DNA of 64,000 nt, from positions 1 to 64,000 of the forward strand of contig NZ_JACRMG010000005.1 in assembly GCF_016219575.1 (NCBI RefSeq), written 5' to 3'. The first letter of the stretch is position 1. Each line of letters begins with the position of its first letter. A program made the position numbers and the translations under genes. The stretch comes from Bradyrhizobium sp. (GTDB lineage Bacteria; Pseudomonadota; Alphaproteobacteria; Rhizobiales; Xanthobacteraceae). Under the pieces are notes generated by a model, which was not told where the DNA came from, ran no database searches, and saw nothing but the letters and a program-made list of their open reading frames with translations. This document shows, in pieces, positions 1 through 8,342 of this stretch.

Positions 1-79
1 CCAGTGCAGCATTGGCCCCCGCCCCCTTCGGCAATAGCACTTCCATAAAGCTCGGTTGTCCGGTCTGCTTCACTGCCAT
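1..79 (-). CDS. 5' end of an unidentified gene, possibly an IS transposase (partial)
   Basis: An ATG on the minus strand at 79 opens a frame that stays open to the window edge, 26 codons beginning MAVKQTGQPSF and containing LLPKGAGAN. A clear ribosome binding site (GGGAG) lies about 6 bases upstream, which supports a real start. The opening resembles the N-terminus of some rhizobial IS5-type transposases, but that is from memory and the fragment is too short to prove it. The gene lies just beyond a palindromic repeat. Confidence 0.4.
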   Translation of the reverse strand, partial: MAVKQTGQPSFMEVLLPKGAGANAAL

Positions 80-135
80 CGCGATCTCCCAAGGCCACGT
101 CTCAGAGAATCACAATCGCCGAATTACGCAACAGG

Positions 136-250
136 CCCCTAGTGGGAGAGGGTCGCGCCGAAGGCGCGGGGTGAGGGGTTTGTCTCCGCGGAGACAGACC
201 CCTCATCCGTCGCGCATCTGTCGATGCGCGCCACCTTCTCCCACAAGGGG
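136..250. repeat. Palindromic intergenic repeat with three nested hairpins
   Basis: The outer arms are imperfect inverted copies (CCCCTAGTGGGAGAGGGT against ACCTTCTCCCACAAGGGG). Inside are three small hairpins: CGCGCC-gaa-GGCGCG at 154-168, the palindrome TGTCTCCGCGGAGACA at 181-196, and CGCGCATC-tgtc-GATGCGCG at 211-230. A second family member lies at 34872-34992. The right arm reads into the 3' end of the nitronate monooxygenase frame. Confidence 0.8.
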
Positions 251-1237
251 AGAAGGGAAAGAAACGACCGTCGCTGAGTTGCGGCGTCCGAGCAGCAGTT
301 GTTCGGCTTCCGTAACGATCCGTTCGACGATCTCGGCGGCCGGTGGGATATCATGGATCAGCCCGACCGACTCGCCGGCAAAGACCACGGCGATGTCGAA
401 ATTGCCGGCGGCTCTGGCCGCGAAATATTCCGCGGACACCTTCCCGACCTTCTGCATCAGTTCCACCTCGTGGCCGGTCCAGCGCCGCACATGCTCGTTG
501 ATCAAAGTGCGGCCGGTGAACGGCGCCGGCCAGAAGATGTTGCGTGACCAGTCGGGCACGACACCGCGCACGGTCTCGCCGGCATTCGCTGAACAGATGC
601 GCCGCTTGGCTTCATCGGCCCCATCAGCCTCGATGCTGGCATAGAAGCGCGTTCCCATCAGCACGCCGGAGGCGCCGAGCATCATCATGGCCGCCAGCCC
701 GCGCCCGTCGGCAATGCCGCCGGCGGCAACCACCGGCACGCGGCCGGCGCAAAGGTCGATGATCGCAGGCACGATGTCGAGCGTGGTGCGCGAAGCGCCG
801 TGACCTCCCGCCTCCGTGCCTTGCGCGATCAGGATGTCGGCGCCGGCATCCAGCGCCTGCTTCGCCATGTCCTCGCTCTGCACCTGGCAGATCAGCAGCA
901 CACCGGCGTCTCTGATGCGTGGCGCAAAGGCCGTGGGATCGCCGAACGAGAGCATGATCGCGCGCGGCTTTGCCGCCAGCGCGATGTCGAGAAGCACGGG
1001 CTGCTTCGCCATGCTCCAGGTGATGAAGCCGATGCCGAAGGGCTTTGCGAAATCCTTCAGCTTTGCGGTCTCCGCTTCCAGCCACTCCCGGTCGCCATAG
1101 CCGCCACCGAGAATGCCGAAACCACCGGCTTCGGTCACCGCTCCCACAAGCCGCGATCCTGCGAGCGCGGCCATCGGCGCCAGCAGGATCGGATGCTTGA
1201 TCCCCAGCAGCGCGGTCAGCGGCGTTGTGATCGGCAT
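203..1237 (-). CDS. Nitronate monooxygenase (2-nitropropane dioxygenase family)
   Basis: 344 residues. FMN-dependent TIM-barrel enzyme that oxidises alkyl nitronates to carbonyl compounds and nitrite; cytoplasmic. The N-terminal TPLTALLGIKHPILLAPM block, the GTEAGGHGA motif with the catalytic histidine near residue 146, and the phosphate-binding VVAAGGIADGRG stretch near 170 are all present. The ATG is preceded by GAGGAGAGG. About the last 15 residues are encoded by the right arm of the 136-250 repeat, so the natural C-terminus was probably shorter. It is divergent from a LysR regulator that probably controls it. Confidence 0.9.
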   Translation of the reverse strand: MPITTPLTALLGIKHPILLAPMAALAGSRLVGAVTEAGGFGILGGGYGDREWLEAETAKLKDFAKPFGIGFITWSMAKQPVLLDIALAAKPRAIMLSFGDPTAFAPRIRDAGVLLICQVQSEDMAKQALDAGADILIAQGTEAGGHGASRTTLDIVPAIIDLCAGRVPVVAAGGIADGRGLAAMMMLGASGVLMGTRFYASIEADGADEAKRRICSANAGETVRGVVPDWSRNIFWPAPFTGRTLINEHVRRWTGHEVELMQKVGKVSAEYFAARAAGNFDIAVVFAGESVGLIHDIPPAAEIVERIVTEAEQLLLGRRNSATVVSFPSPLVGEGGAHRQMRDG

Positions 1238-1279
1238 AAACCTCTCCTCATCTGGACAGCGAGCTTAGGCCGGACTACC

Positions 1280-1306
1280 ATTCTCAAAAAATGAATACTT
1301 GAGAAT
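1280..1306. promoter_or_regulatory. Probable LysR-type operator between divergent genes
   Basis: Perfect inverted repeat ATTCTCAA-N11-TTGAGAAT in the roughly 100-base divergent region between the monooxygenase and the LysR gene. The T-N11-A geometry is the classical LysR-type box. It lies 34 bases from the regulator start and 43 from the monooxygenase start, so one site could serve both promoters. Confidence 0.7.
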
Positions 1307-1339
1307 GCTGCCATCTCTAAATCAAAACGGAGATATACG

Positions 1340-2221
1340 GTGGAACTGACCGACCTCCTGACCTTCTCGGCCGTCGCCCGCACCGGCGGTATCACCCGTG
1401 CCGCCGAGGAGCTCAACACCGTGCAGTCCAACGTGACTCAACGGGTAAAGGCGCTGGAAGCCGAAATCGGCACCGCGCTTTTCGAGCGGCACAGCCGCGG
1501 GATGACGCTGACCGGCGCCGGAAGGCGCCTGCTCCCCTACGCGCAGCGGATGACCGCATTGTCGCGCGAAGCGGTGCTGGCTGCACGCGACGATGGCGAG
1601 CCGAAGGGTCCGCTCGCCATCGGATCGATGGAGACGACCGCAGCCGTGCGCCTGCCCGCCTTGCTCGCCGATTTCCATCGCCGCTTCCCCGCCGTGCAGC
1701 TCAGCCTGCGCACGGCCACCACCGCCGACCTCGTCGCCGCCGTGCTCGACGGCAGTCTCGATGGCGCCTTCGTCGCCGGTCCGATCGAGCACGCGGACCT
1801 CACCTCGATTGTCGCCTTCCGCGAAGAGCTGGTGCTGGTCACGGCCGGGCACGTGAAGGATCTCGCGGCACTGCGCGCGGCGACGCCGGAGTCCGGTCCG
1901 ACCGCGCTGGTGTTCCGCACCGGCTGCACCTACCGCCAGCGCCTGGAGCAAACCATGACCGAGCTCGGCTGGCCGTCGGCCACGCGCTTCGAGCTCGGCA
2001 CGCTCGACGGCATGATCGGCTGTGTCGCTGCCGGCATGGGCGTCACGCTGCTGCCGCGCGCCGTGGTGGGTCGAAACGACAGCGTCAGGATCCACGCGCT
2101 CGGGGCAGCACAATCGCGGGTGGAGACACTGTTCATTACACGGCGCGCCGCGCATGATTACAGCGCGCTACGCGGCTTCGTTTCCTGCCTGAACAAGCAG
2201 GATGCCGACATCGCGGCCTGA
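1340..2221 (+). CDS. LysR-family transcriptional regulator
   Basis: 293 residues, usual LysR length. The N-terminal winged helix-turn-helix (about residues 1-60, with TRAAEELNTVQSNVTQRVKALE) is followed by a LysR substrate-binding domain (about 90-290). It starts with GTG, with GGAGA seven bases upstream. The divergent monooxygenase and the shared ATTCTCAA box make that gene the likely target, with autoregulation. The inducer cannot be told from sequence. Confidence 0.9.
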   Translation: MELTDLLTFSAVARTGGITRAAEELNTVQSNVTQRVKALEAEIGTALFERHSRGMTLTGAGRRLLPYAQRMTALSREAVLAARDDGEPKGPLAIGSMETTAAVRLPALLADFHRRFPAVQLSLRTATTADLVAAVLDGSLDGAFVAGPIEHADLTSIVAFREELVLVTAGHVKDLAALRAATPESGPTALVFRTGCTYRQRLEQTMTELGWPSATRFELGTLDGMIGCVAAGMGVTLLPRAVVGRNDSVRIHALGAAQSRVETLFITRRAAHDYSALRGFVSCLNKQDADIAA

Positions 2222-2414
2222 CGCGCGGCCGTCGCCTTCCGCATAGCGAAATTCGTTCGCCACACTTTCGTAACAATGCGGCGATGCGGCTTCGCACACG
2301 CAAATGCGCGGCGTTGCGCCGCTCCGTCGGAATCTTCTGGCCGTTCGCCGCTACCACGTTAGTATGTGGCACTTTCTGCCAACAACCAAAACGTCAACTC
2401 TTGGGAGGACTGCG

Positions 2415-3350
2415 ATGCGTCAGGCACTCGTATTGTGCTGCTCTGTTGCCTTGTTGGGATCGGTCGGCGCGGCCAGCGCGCAAGACTGGACGAAATCGAA
2501 ATGGGGCCCGGACGACGAGATCGGCGCCGCCAACTACATGAAGCCGGAGCTCGTCGTCAAAGCCGCGCAGCTCGTGAAGACCGGCAAGACTTACGCGCTC
2601 GGGTTTCCCGTAGACTCAAAGATGCCCGCCTATCCGCCCCGCGCCTTCAAGATCACCGTGGTGCAGCCGGGCCAGGCCGGCATCCCGGGCCTCGGACCGA
2701 GCAAGACCACCTACAATGACGACATCATCGAGGGCTGGGTCGGCGTCGGCAGCCAGCTCGACGGCCTCGGCCATATCGGCGTCGAGCATGTCTATTACAA
2801 CGGCAACAAGCTCGCCGACTTCGCCGATCCCACCGGGCTGAAGAAGCTCGGCGTCGAGAAAATTCCGCCGATGGTTACGCGCGGCGTGCTGCTCGACATG
2901 GCCGCCCATTTCGGCACCGACATCGTCAAGGAAGGCACCGCCTTCAACGTCAAGGAAATCGAGGAAGTCGCCAAGAAGCAGGGCGTCGAAATCCGCCAGG
3001 GCGACGTCGTGCTGTTCCATACCGGTTGGGCCAGCTTGATCGGCAAGGACGACAAGCGCTTCAACTCGGGCGAACCAGGCCTCGGCGTCGAAGGCGCGAA
3101 ATACCTGACTGGCAAGGGCGTTGTTGCCGTCGGCGCCGACACCTGGGGTGTCGAGGTCATTCCGTTCGAGAGCAAGAACGTCTTCGAGGTGCACCAGATC
3201 CTGTTGCCGATGAACGGCACCTACATCATGGAAGTGCTGAATACGGCCGATCTCGCCAAGGACAAGGCCTATGAGTTCCTGTTCGTGCTCGGCCAGCCGC
3301 GCTTCAAGGGCGGCGTGCAGAGCATGATCAACCCGGTCGCGATCCGGTAA
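2415..3350 (+). CDS. Secreted cyclase-family protein (COG1878, kynurenine formamidase-like)
   Basis: 311 residues. The chosen ATG follows GGGAGGA and gives a clean signal peptide ending near ASA-QD (about residue 22), so the protein is probably periplasmic. The cyclase fold is shown by the GSQLDGLGHIG region, the counterpart of the metal-binding HxGTHxDxPxH motif, and by the C-terminal GVEVIPFESKN region. The first histidine of the usual motif is replaced (GSQ instead of GTH), as in a subgroup of this family. Substrate unknown. Confidence 0.8.
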   Translation: MRQALVLCCSVALLGSVGAASAQDWTKSKWGPDDEIGAANYMKPELVVKAAQLVKTGKTYALGFPVDSKMPAYPPRAFKITVVQPGQAGIPGLGPSKTTYNDDIIEGWVGVGSQLDGLGHIGVEHVYYNGNKLADFADPTGLKKLGVEKIPPMVTRGVLLDMAAHFGTDIVKEGTAFNVKEIEEVAKKQGVEIRQGDVVLFHTGWASLIGKDDKRFNSGEPGLGVEGAKYLTGKGVVAVGADTWGVEVIPFESKNVFEVHQILLPMNGTYIMEVLNTADLAKDKAYEFLFVLGQPRFKGGVQSMINPVAIR

Positions 3351-3365
3351 GGACCGTCTCGAAAA

Positions 3366-3397
3366 GCGGCATGGCGTCCGAGGGGATGCCATGCCGC
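3366..3397 (+). terminator. Hairpin after the cyclase-family gene
   Basis: Ten-base perfect stem GCGGCATGGC / GCCATGCCGC with a 12-base loop, starting 16 bases after the stop codon. It is followed by a T-rich but not pure T stretch, so terminator function is plausible rather than certain. Confidence 0.45.
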
Positions 3398-3440
3398 ACT
3401 CCATCTTTCTGCCCTGCAGCGCCCGTGTTATGCGCTCTTC

Positions 3441-3923
3441 ATGCCCGCCCCCATCCTTCCGCTGATCGAAGCCGCCGGCCGCTGGCCGGAGCGCGGCGCG
3501 CTGATCGGCCTCGATCTCGGCACCAAGACCATCGGCGTTGCCGTGTCCGATCCGGACCGGCGACTTGCCACGGGCGTCGAGACCATCCAGCGCAAGGCAT
3601 TCAAGGCGGATGCGGCGCGGCTGCTGGCGCTCGCCGCCGAGCGCAGCGTCACCGGCTTCGTGCTGGGACTTCCGATCAACATGGACGGCAGCGAGGGCCC
3701 GCGCGCGCAATCGACGCGCGCCTTTGCCCGCAACCTCGCCGGCCTTACCGAACTGCCGATCGGCCTCTGGGACGAGCGGCTCTCGACCGCGGCGGTGGAG
3801 CGCGAACTGATCGGCATGGATGTCAGCCGGGCCAAACGCGCCGGGGTAATCGACGAGCACGCCGCGATCTTCATCCTGCAGGGCGCGCTCGACCGGCTGA
3901 AGACGCTGCGCGGGGACCGCTGA
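3441..3923 (+). CDS. ruvX: Putative pre-16S rRNA nuclease / YqgF resolvase-like protein
   Basis: 160 residues, typical of YqgF/RuvX. This RNase H-like nuclease is linked to maturation of the 16S rRNA 5' end and earlier to Holliday junction resolution. Motifs: GLDLGTKTIGVAVSD with the first catalytic Asp (about residues 23-37), LGLPINMDGSEG near 76, and WDERLSTAAVER near 110. Its stop codon overlaps the ATG of the next gene (TGATG), which suggests translational coupling. Confidence 0.9.
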   Translation: MPAPILPLIEAAGRWPERGALIGLDLGTKTIGVAVSDPDRRLATGVETIQRKAFKADAARLLALAAERSVTGFVLGLPINMDGSEGPRAQSTRAFARNLAGLTELPIGLWDERLSTAAVERELIGMDVSRAKRAGVIDEHAAIFILQGALDRLKTLRGDR

Positions 3924-4846
3924 TGGCGGTCGTGATCTCGGCGCTATTGCCGGTGTTCCTGCTGATCGTGCTCGGCTTCATCCTTAGGCGTAGCCTGATG
4001 CGGCTGGACACGCAATGGCACGGGCTGGAGCGGTTGACCTATTACGTGTTGTTTCCGATGCTGTTGATCCAGACCCTGGTGAAGGCCGATCTCTCCAGCG
4101 TGCCGGTCGCCGGCGTCGGCGGCGCGCTGCTGCTGTCGGCGCTTCTGATGTCGCTGCTGTGCCTGGCGCTGCGGCCGATGTTCTCGCGGCTGGCCATCGA
4201 TGGTCCGGCCTTCACCTCGATCTTCCAGGGCGCGACGCGCTGGCAGACCTTTGTGGCGCTGGCAGTCGCCGGCAATCTCCATGGCGAGACCGGACTGGCG
4301 CTGGCGTCCGTCGCCATGGTCGCCATCATCCCGCTGGTCAACGTGTTCAGCGTCTCCGTGCTGGCACATTACGCCTCGCCCGAGAAACAGTCGGTCCGCG
4401 CCATCGTGATGACCGTTGTGAAGAATCCGCTGATCTGGGCCTGCGCAATCGGGCTTGCCGTCAACGTTGCGCAACTGCCCCTGCCGAAGGTCTGGCACGA
4501 CGTTGCCGAAGCGCTCGGTCGCTCCTCGCTCGGCATCGGTCTGCTCGTCACCGGCGCGGGCCTGCATCTCGAAGGCCTGTTCCGGCCGCGCCTCGCCGCT
4601 TCCATCGCGGTATTCCTCAAGCTGATCCTGATGCCGGTGCTCGCCATCGCGCTGGCGCTCTGGTTCGGCATATCAGGCCCGGGTCTCGTGATCGTTGCCG
4701 TCTGCTCGGCGGTGCCCACATCGTCCTCCGCCTATGTGCTGGCGCGTCAGATGGGCGGCGACGCGCCTCTGCTGGCGCAGGTCATCACGCTGCAGACGAT
4801 TTTGGCTGCGATCACGATGCCGATCGTGATCGCGCTGGTGACGTGA
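3923..4846 (+). CDS. AEC-family (auxin efflux carrier-type) transporter
   Basis: 307 residues with about ten hydrophobic segments. The N-terminal ISALLPVFLLIVLGFILRR and the C-terminal VPTSSSAYVLARQMGGD followed by a final membrane helix are characteristic of the AEC family of secondary carriers for malonate, malate or similar organic acids. The ATG overlaps the ruvX stop. A much longer upstream extension of this frame runs through ruvX in another phase and is not credible. Confidence 0.85.
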   Translation: MAVVISALLPVFLLIVLGFILRRSLMRLDTQWHGLERLTYYVLFPMLLIQTLVKADLSSVPVAGVGGALLLSALLMSLLCLALRPMFSRLAIDGPAFTSIFQGATRWQTFVALAVAGNLHGETGLALASVAMVAIIPLVNVFSVSVLAHYASPEKQSVRAIVMTVVKNPLIWACAIGLAVNVAQLPLPKVWHDVAEALGRSSLGIGLLVTGAGLHLEGLFRPRLAASIAVFLKLILMPVLAIALALWFGISGPGLVIVAVCSAVPTSSSAYVLARQMGGDAPLLAQVITLQTILAAITMPIVIALVT

Positions 4847-4849
4847 ACA

Positions 4850-5620
4850 TCAACTGGTCAGAAAGATCGTCTGCAGCGTCGCCGCGAGATTGTTCAGGCC
4901 GTGCAGCACGATGGTCAGCAGGGTCGAGCCGGTGCGGTAGCGGATGTAGCCGAACAGCAGGCCAATGGAAAACACCTCGCCAAAGAAGAACCAGTCATAT
5001 TGCATGTGCAGCGAAGTCCATGCGATCGACGACAGCAGGACGGCGCCGGCAGGCTTGAGGAAGGACTCCGACCAGCCGCGATAGAGAAAACCGCGCGCGA
5101 ACAGCTCTTCCGATATCGGCGCGGCGATGCAGAAGGCGATCACCAGCAGCCACAGCGCGCCGTCGGCCTGCGCGGATTTCAGCACGTCGCCCATGAATCC
5201 GGGCGTGATCTCGCGCCCAAGCGCGCGCGACAGCAGGTCCCAGCATCCGACCAGCACCACGAGGGACACGACGCCGAGCGCGGCATTCTTCCAGGTCGTC
5301 CAGCGCAGCGCGAGATAATCGGCAAACGGCGTACGCGACGGCCTGATGGCGATCCAGCAGGCGGCGGCGACGGCTGGCAGGCCCATGATGACCGACAGCG
5401 ATATCGTCAACCCGCCCCCGACCGCGCGGATGGTGGAGACGATATCCGCCTCCCCTTCCTGCCGAAGCACGAACCAGGCGATGACCGCGAGCTGGCCGGC
5501 AAACATCGCGCCGAAGATGAACAGCCCCCACAGCGTGGTGCCCCAGAATTTCCAGATTCTTGGCGGGCGCGCAGTGCCCGCCACCAATGGCGGAGGAATT
5601 TGGGAGCTGAGAGAATCCAT
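4850..5620 (-). CDS. CPBP-family intramembrane metalloprotease (CAAX protease/bacteriocin-processing type)
   Basis: 256 residues, several membrane helices. The glutamate pair and arginine of the CPBP motif are present (SEELFARGF, about residues 170-178), as are the two later histidine motifs (SLHMQ near 205, VLHGLNN near 240). These residues form the intramembrane active site in the Abi/CAAX family. I chose the ATG giving MDSLSSQIPP because the longer frame begins inside the 5646-5720 repeat. Convergent with the AEC carrier, two bases apart. Substrate unknown. Confidence 0.85.
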   Translation of the reverse strand: MDSLSSQIPPPLVAGTARPPRIWKFWGTTLWGLFIFGAMFAGQLAVIAWFVLRQEGEADIVSTIRAVGGGLTISLSVIMGLPAVAAACWIAIRPSRTPFADYLALRWTTWKNAALGVVSLVVLVGCWDLLSRALGREITPGFMGDVLKSAQADGALWLLVIAFCIAAPISEELFARGFLYRGWSESFLKPAGAVLLSSIAWTSLHMQYDWFFFGEVFSIGLLFGYIRYRTGSTLLTIVLHGLNNLAATLQTIFLTS

Positions 5621-5645
5621 CAAGCGATTTCCGGTTTCGCCACTC

Positions 5646-5720
5646 GTCATGCCCGGGCTTGTCCCGGGCATCCACGTCTTTGATGGCATATGGTTAGAAA
5701 GTCGTGGATAGCCGGAACAA
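5646..5720. repeat. Degenerate copy of the GTCATGCCCGGG-type palindromic repeat
   Basis: The left arm GTCATGCCCGGGCTTGTCCC followed by GGGCATCCACGTCTT matches the element at 30737-30823. The right arm is recognisable but decayed (GTCGTGGATAGCCGGAACAA). Translation across it yields a spurious MPGTSPGM extension on the CPBP gene. Confidence 0.75.
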
Positions 5721-5771
5721 TTGCGTCAAGACGCGCTACGGCGCTCTTGCCCGGCCATGGCGGCAGTATCG

Positions 5772-7415
5772 TTACGGCAGCACCCGTTCCAGCAGCCGCC
5801 GGACGTCGTCGTTGGGAAGCTCGGTGGCCCCGTACATGCCGCCGTGATTTCCGGCAAGGCGGGTGTCGGCGAACAATTCCGCACTGCGCGGCGCGACGGC
5901 ATTGAGCGCGGCGGCTGCCGCCAGCAGCGCAAGCTTCTCCACCGCAACCCGCGCGACGCGCTCGCCATCCGGACGACGAAACGCCTTGGCGATGAAGCCG
6001 GCGGCTTCCGCCGCGCCGGGCAATCCCCTGCTCTCTCCGGCAAGTTGCTGCAGCACTGCGACCGCCGCGTCCGTCTCGCGCGACAGGGCGCGGAGCACAT
6101 CGAGGCACATGACGTTGCCCGAACCTTCCCAGATCGCGTTGACCGGGCTCTCCCGGTAATGCCGCGCCAAGATGCCTTCCTCGACATAGCCATTACCGCC
6201 GAGGCACTCCATCGCCTCGTACAGAAAGCCCGGCGCGCTCTTGCAGACCCAGTATTTGATCGCAGGCGTCAGCAGGCGCATGTAGGCAGCCTCGCCGGCG
6301 TCGTCAGGCGCGCGGTCGAAGGCGCGGCAGAGCCGCATGACAAGCGCGACCGACGCCTCCACATGCAGCGCCATGTCCGACAGCACCGCCTGCATCAGCG
6401 GCTGGTCGGCGAGATGTTTCTGGAACACGCTGCGGTGTCTGGCGTGGTTCAGCGCGTGCGCCAGCCCCGAGCGCATCAGCCCGGCCGAGGCAATCGCGCA
6501 ATCCTGGCGCGTCAGCTGCACCATCTGGATGATGGTACGGATGCCCCTGCCTTCGTCGCCGACGCGCTCGGCATAGGCGCCGTGGAATTCCACCTCGCTC
6601 GACGCATTGGAGCGGTTGCCGAGCTTGTCCTTCAGGCGCTGGAAATGAATGGCGTTGATCGAGCCGTCCGGCGCAAAGCGCGGCATCAGGAAACAGCTCA
6701 GCCCTTCCTCGGCCTGCGCCAGCACCAGGAAGGCGTCGCACATCGGCGCCGACATGAACCATTTGTGGCCGGTGATGCGATAGCCGTCGGCGGCGCGTTC
6801 GGCACGCGTCATGTTGGAACGCACGTCGGTGCCGCCCTGCTTCTCCGTCATGCCCATGCCGAGCGTCATGCCGCGCTTGGTCCACCACGGCGCGAAGGCC
6901 GGGTCGTAGGAGCGCGTCGACAGCACCGGCATCACCTTCGCAAGCAAATCGGGCTGCACAGCCAGCGCAGCGACGGAGGCGCGCGTCATGGTGATCGGGC
7001 AGAGATGCCCGGTCTCGACTTGCGAGGCGATATAGAATTTTGCCGCGCGCACCACTTCCGATGCGCCGCCGGCGGGCGCACCTTTCGCGGTCCAGGTGGA
7101 ATTGTGCACGCCGGCGTGCGCGCTAGCCGCCATCAGCTCGTGATAGGCCGGGTGAAACTCGACCTCGTCGCGGCGGTTGCCGCGGGAATCGAAGGTGCGC
7201 AGCTTCGGCGTGTTCTCGTTCGCCACACGCCCGCGCTCGGCCATTGCGGCCGAACCCCAACGCTTGCCGAAGTCCGACAATTCCTTCACGGCCACGGCGC
7301 CGCCATTGGCCGCCACAGCGTCAACCAGCGGACGATCGACGCCGAAGAGATCGACGTCCCAGTATGGCGGCGACTGGTTGAAGACCTCGTGGGTCTGGAA
7401 CGATGGCTTGGTCAT
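5772..7415 (-). CDS. aidB: AidB-type acyl-CoA dehydrogenase (isovaleryl-CoA dehydrogenase-like)
   Basis: 547 residues, the length of E. coli AidB, and colinear with it from memory: an N-terminal HEVFNQ block, VETGHLCPITMT, GMGMTEKQGGTDVRSN, RLKDKLGNRSNASSEVEF, and NAIWEGSGNVMCLDVLR. AidB is an FAD-binding acyl-CoA dehydrogenase homologue induced in the E. coli Ada response, where it protects DNA from alkylation. The physiological role in rhizobia is not established. No ada or alkB gene is adjacent. Confidence 0.88.
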   Translation of the reverse strand: MTKPSFQTHEVFNQSPPYWDVDLFGVDRPLVDAVAANGGAVAVKELSDFGKRWGSAAMAERGRVANENTPKLRTFDSRGNRRDEVEFHPAYHELMAASAHAGVHNSTWTAKGAPAGGASEVVRAAKFYIASQVETGHLCPITMTRASVAALAVQPDLLAKVMPVLSTRSYDPAFAPWWTKRGMTLGMGMTEKQGGTDVRSNMTRAERAADGYRITGHKWFMSAPMCDAFLVLAQAEEGLSCFLMPRFAPDGSINAIHFQRLKDKLGNRSNASSEVEFHGAYAERVGDEGRGIRTIIQMVQLTRQDCAIASAGLMRSGLAHALNHARHRSVFQKHLADQPLMQAVLSDMALHVEASVALVMRLCRAFDRAPDDAGEAAYMRLLTPAIKYWVCKSAPGFLYEAMECLGGNGYVEEGILARHYRESPVNAIWEGSGNVMCLDVLRALSRETDAAVAVLQQLAGESRGLPGAAEAAGFIAKAFRRPDGERVARVAVEKLALLAAAAALNAVAPRSAELFADTRLAGNHGGMYGATELPNDDVRRLLERVLP

Positions 7416-7426
7416 GGCCGGTCCTG

Positions 7427-8191
7427 TCAGGGGCGACGCGGTAGGATGGGAAAATCATAGGCTTCGCCGCCCGCGCCCGGCAGCGAAAAGTGCCACCACT
7501 CCCGGAAATAGTTCACGAAGCCCTGCTTGCGCATCGCGGCCACCAGCGCCGTGCGCCATTTGCGCTGCTCCGGCGTTATCAGGGACGACGCCGTGTTCGC
7601 CTTCACGTCGGAGCAGTCATAGCCCGTGCCCATGTCGATGCTGCCTTCAGGCGCGCGGGATTCCACCGGAGCGGTGCAGTCCGCATAAACCTTAGCAGGA
7701 TCGAACTTGGCGGAATTGTCCGCGGTCAAATCGACCAGCGTCAGGTCGAGCGCACTTCCGGTCGAATGGCCGGAATAGGCCGCGATATAGCCGAGGCGGA
7801 ACAGGTCGGCCTTGCGGAGCTTGGGGTTGTAGCGCCGCTCGGCCGGCGTCTCCTTGCCGTTGCGAGACCACCTCACCATGTCGGCGCTGGCCCGCGCCGG
7901 GCGATAACAGTCGAACATTTTCAGCGACAGTTTTTGCTTCGCCAGCTCCTGCTGAACACTCTTCAGCCGCAGCCCCACCTCGCGCTTTACCACGCATTCG
8001 CCGGCCTGGTAGCCGGCAAGCGGTTGGCCGACGAAGTTGTTGGATGTGGCGTAGCGGATGTCCTGCATGATGGTGGGATCGACGTCCCGCAGATAGACAA
8101 AGCCGCCGGGCAGGCTTTGCGCGTTGGCCGCCGCGACGCCCAGTGCCGTTCCCACAAGCACGACCGCCAAGAACTGCTTCATCGTCTGCAT
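7427..8191 (-). CDS. D-alanyl-D-alanine dipeptidase, VanX-type (peptidase M15D), exported
   Basis: 254 residues. The start at 8191 follows GGGGAG and yields a signal peptide ([25 protein letters not shown]). Zn-peptidase signatures: [11 protein letters not shown] (SxHxxGxAxD) and a C-terminal EWWHFS with the catalytic Glu and Zn-binding His. In VanX relatives this activity cleaves D-Ala-D-Ala. An exported chromosomal copy more likely recycles or trims cell-wall peptides than confers glycopeptide resistance, since no vanHA neighbours are present. It ends 11 bases before the dehydrogenase start, so the two may be cotranscribed. Confidence 0.88.
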   Translation of the reverse strand: MQTMKQFLAVVLVGTALGVAAANAQSLPGGFVYLRDVDPTIMQDIRYATSNNFVGQPLAGYQAGECVVKREVGLRLKSVQQELAKQKLSLKMFDCYRPARASADMVRWSRNGKETPAERRYNPKLRKADLFRLGYIAAYSGHSTGSALDLTLVDLTADNSAKFDPAKVYADCTAPVESRAPEGSIDMGTGYDCSDVKANTASSLITPEQRKWRTALVAAMRKQGFVNYFREWWHFSLPGAGGEAYDFPILPRRP

Positions 8192-8342
8192 CCAGCCACT
8201 CCCCGCGCGCCAATTGCGGCACCGATACGGCACCCCTTTTACCCTGTCTGTTTACCCCGTCCGCGACAGACCGGGGGATAACTCGGCCATGCCGGATTCC
8301 CGCTTGCCCCGCCCCCCGTCCGCGCCTATAGCTCTCGCTTTA

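Noticed and set aside
5646..5765. CRISPR array or tandem repeat
   Set aside because: The repeated pieces are inverted, not direct and evenly spaced; they fit the palindromic intergenic repeat family.
7427..8191. VanX-type dipeptidase as a vancomycin-resistance gene
   Set aside because: It has a signal peptide and no vanH/vanA or VanRS neighbours, so cell-wall recycling is the more likely role.
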